A stretch of DNA of 5,097 bases from an uncultured bacterium (GTDB lineage: Bacteria; Cyanobacteriota; Vampirovibrionia; Gastranaerophilales; Gastranaerophilaceae), in NCBI GenBank assembly GCA_902765655.1, contig CACXAK010000177.1, positions 1-5,097 on the forward strand, written 5' to 3'. Made by a program: the position numbers and the translations under genes. A model generated the notes under the pieces. It was not told where the DNA came from, did no database searches, and was given only the letters and a program-made list of their open reading frames with translations. Shown here piece after piece: positions 4,540 to 5,097 of this stretch. Position 1 is the stretch's first letter. Every line of letters begins with the position of its first letter.

Positions 4540-4692
4540 GGGTCGGGCTGGAATCACCTTTTGGGAGGTTCAGCGCAAGCCGAGCAGAGGCTGGAGCCGT
4601 CGGCGAAATCGTCAAGCGGTCGGCTAGACAAATGAGCCGACGCGGAAGCCGTCCCCTGCGAGGCGCAGCAAGACAGTCCCCCTTACGACACC
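4540..4692 (+). ncRNA. Structured RNA element 2, same unknown family, before the membrane protein gene
   Basis: A 153-base GC-rich segment. GGGTCG (4540-4545) pairs with CGACACC (4686-4692), leaving one bulged A. Inside are a hairpin closed by GCTG/CAGC and ACCT/AGGT (4547-4574), AGCC/GGCT (4578-4592), a 9-bp hairpin with a bulged G, GCG(G)TCGGCT/AGCCGACGC (4616-4643), and CTGCG/CGCAG (4656-4668). Shared with element 1 in the same order: CAAGCCGAGCAGAG (4576-4589, exact), GAGCC..GGCGA (4594-4606), AAGCGGT (4614-4620, exact) and AGCCGACGCGG (4635-4645, 10 of 11). The hairpin joining the last two blocks differs in sequence but keeps its pairing. It has its own predicted promoter. It may be a free RNA or the 5' leader of the gene at 4706; no clear terminator separates them. 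Confidence 0.65.
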
Positions 4693-4705
4693 ATTTTAAT
4701 ACTTT

Positions 4706-5097
4706 ATGAAAAAATTACTGTTGTTATTATTATTCATATTTATACTAAGCACACCTGTTTTTGCGGATGTAGTATGGCCATCTCTATACATAGCAACAGG
4801 AATGACTGGTATGAAAGTAATTATTACCGGTCTTTTAATAGAAGTGTTTTTTGTGAAATTTTTTACAGATATACATTGGTTAAGAGCAGCTATTATAACT
4901 GTTGTAATGAATACCGTTACTTGTTTGCTTGGTATAGTTCTCATACCAATATTGGGGTTGCTGCTTGAATTTGTAATGTATCCAGTAAACCAAGCAACTT
5001 TCCATTGGACACATTGGGCTGCATCATATTTAGTCATTGTTCTCATAAACACTTTAATAGAAGGACTTGTTATTAAATTAACGTTGAAAAAGTCATA
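4706..5097 (+). CDS. Multi-pass membrane protein of unknown function (3' end at window edge)
   Basis: 130 complete codons plus TA at the window edge, so the next base may complete a stop codon. The N-terminus is MKKLLLLLLFIFILSTPVFA followed by DVVWPSLYIATGM, a signal peptide or first membrane anchor with an AxA-like site. Hydrophobic segments follow at about 33-50 (VIITGLLIEVFFVKFF), 58-90 (two passes around AIITVVMNTVTCLLGI and VLIPILGLLLEFVMY) and 107-125 (ASYLVIVLINTLIEGLVI), with TFHWTHWAA in the loop, so three to five passes in the inner membrane. I recall uncharacterised proteins with a similar start (VWPxLY) but no function. The start is the first ATG after an in-frame TAA at 4697. 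There is no SD; TTTAAT at 4695-4700 could place a start near the ATG, or translation may depend on element 2. Confidence 0.8.
   Translation, partial: MKKLLLLLLFIFILSTPVFADVVWPSLYIATGMTGMKVIITGLLIEVFFVKFFTDIHWLRAAIITVVMNTVTCLLGIVLIPILGLLLEFVMYPVNQATFHWTHWAASYLVIVLINTLIEGLVIKLTLKKS

Noticed and set aside
4594..4621. Group II intron domain V
   Set aside because: GAGCCG...GAAA...CGGTC superficially resembles domain V, but the AGC triad pairing fails (a G-G clash), the helix would need extra bulges, and no reverse transcriptase or other intron domains are present.
4409..4627. Open frames of about 70 codons on both strands across the tRNA and element 2
   Set aside because: They run through the tRNA-Leu gene, its terminator and the paired arms of element 2, lack SD sites, and give Trp/Arg-rich or Pro-rich translations typical of structured-RNA genes read as protein.
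4173..4692. RNase P RNA, tmRNA or SRP RNA
   Set aside because: I searched by eye for the RNase P core (GAGGAAAGTCC and ACAGAA), a tmRNA TTCGA T-loop with a tag frame, and the SRP GGAAGGAAGCAG-type loop; none occurs.
4785..5052. Other frames open over the membrane protein gene at 4706
   Set aside because: The + frame at 4706 has a signal peptide and membrane segments and is open to the window end; the minus and shifted frames there are low-complexity shadows of it.

Overview
The window reads as a low-GC, two-membrane bacterium. Evidence for an outer membrane is a secreted protein of 300 residues whose C-terminal half looks like beta-strands and ends in phenylalanine. My best guess is the non-photosynthetic cyanobacterial lineage Gastranaerophilales/Melainabacteria. 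This rests on overall style (AT-rich codons, an N-terminal 'NNISFG' motif in a small protein, strong Shine-Dalgarno (SD) sites at some genes and none at others). It is inference, not proof.

Layout. 1-807 is the C-terminal part of cysteinyl-tRNA synthetase (cysS, + strand). A small unknown protein follows (840-1151, +), converging with lipA (1144-1989, -) so that the two stop ends overlap by 8 bp. Divergent from lipA is a small secreted protein (2105-2491, +), followed by a strong hairpin terminator (2514-2538) shared with the converging minus-strand genes. Those are two tiny acidic proteins in a likely operon (3043-2834, then 2807-2568), with the probable outer-membrane protein (4011-3109) upstream of them.

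From 4012 to 4705 there is no protein gene, but the stretch is not empty. It holds tRNA-Leu(GAG) at 4411-4491 with its terminator, and two GC-rich, highly structured segments on either side of the tRNA: element 1 at 4173-4356 and element 2 at 4540-4692. The two share four sequence blocks in the same order, and both are closed by pairing of their ends. I read them as two members of one structured RNA family that I cannot name. Element 1 carries a second copy of the tRNA-Leu promoter region and the first 11 bases of the tRNA. Element 2 begins exactly at the start site predicted from a good sigma-70-type promoter that lies inside the tRNA terminator. This locus is the most interesting part of the window.

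From 4706 to the window end is a multi-pass membrane protein with a signal-peptide-like N-terminus, lying 13 bases downstream of element 2 and lacking a visible SD site. cysS and tRNA-Leu belong to translation and lipA to lipoate cofactor synthesis; the other genes are envelope or unknown proteins. Apart from the two-gene operon I see no clear functional unit among the protein genes.
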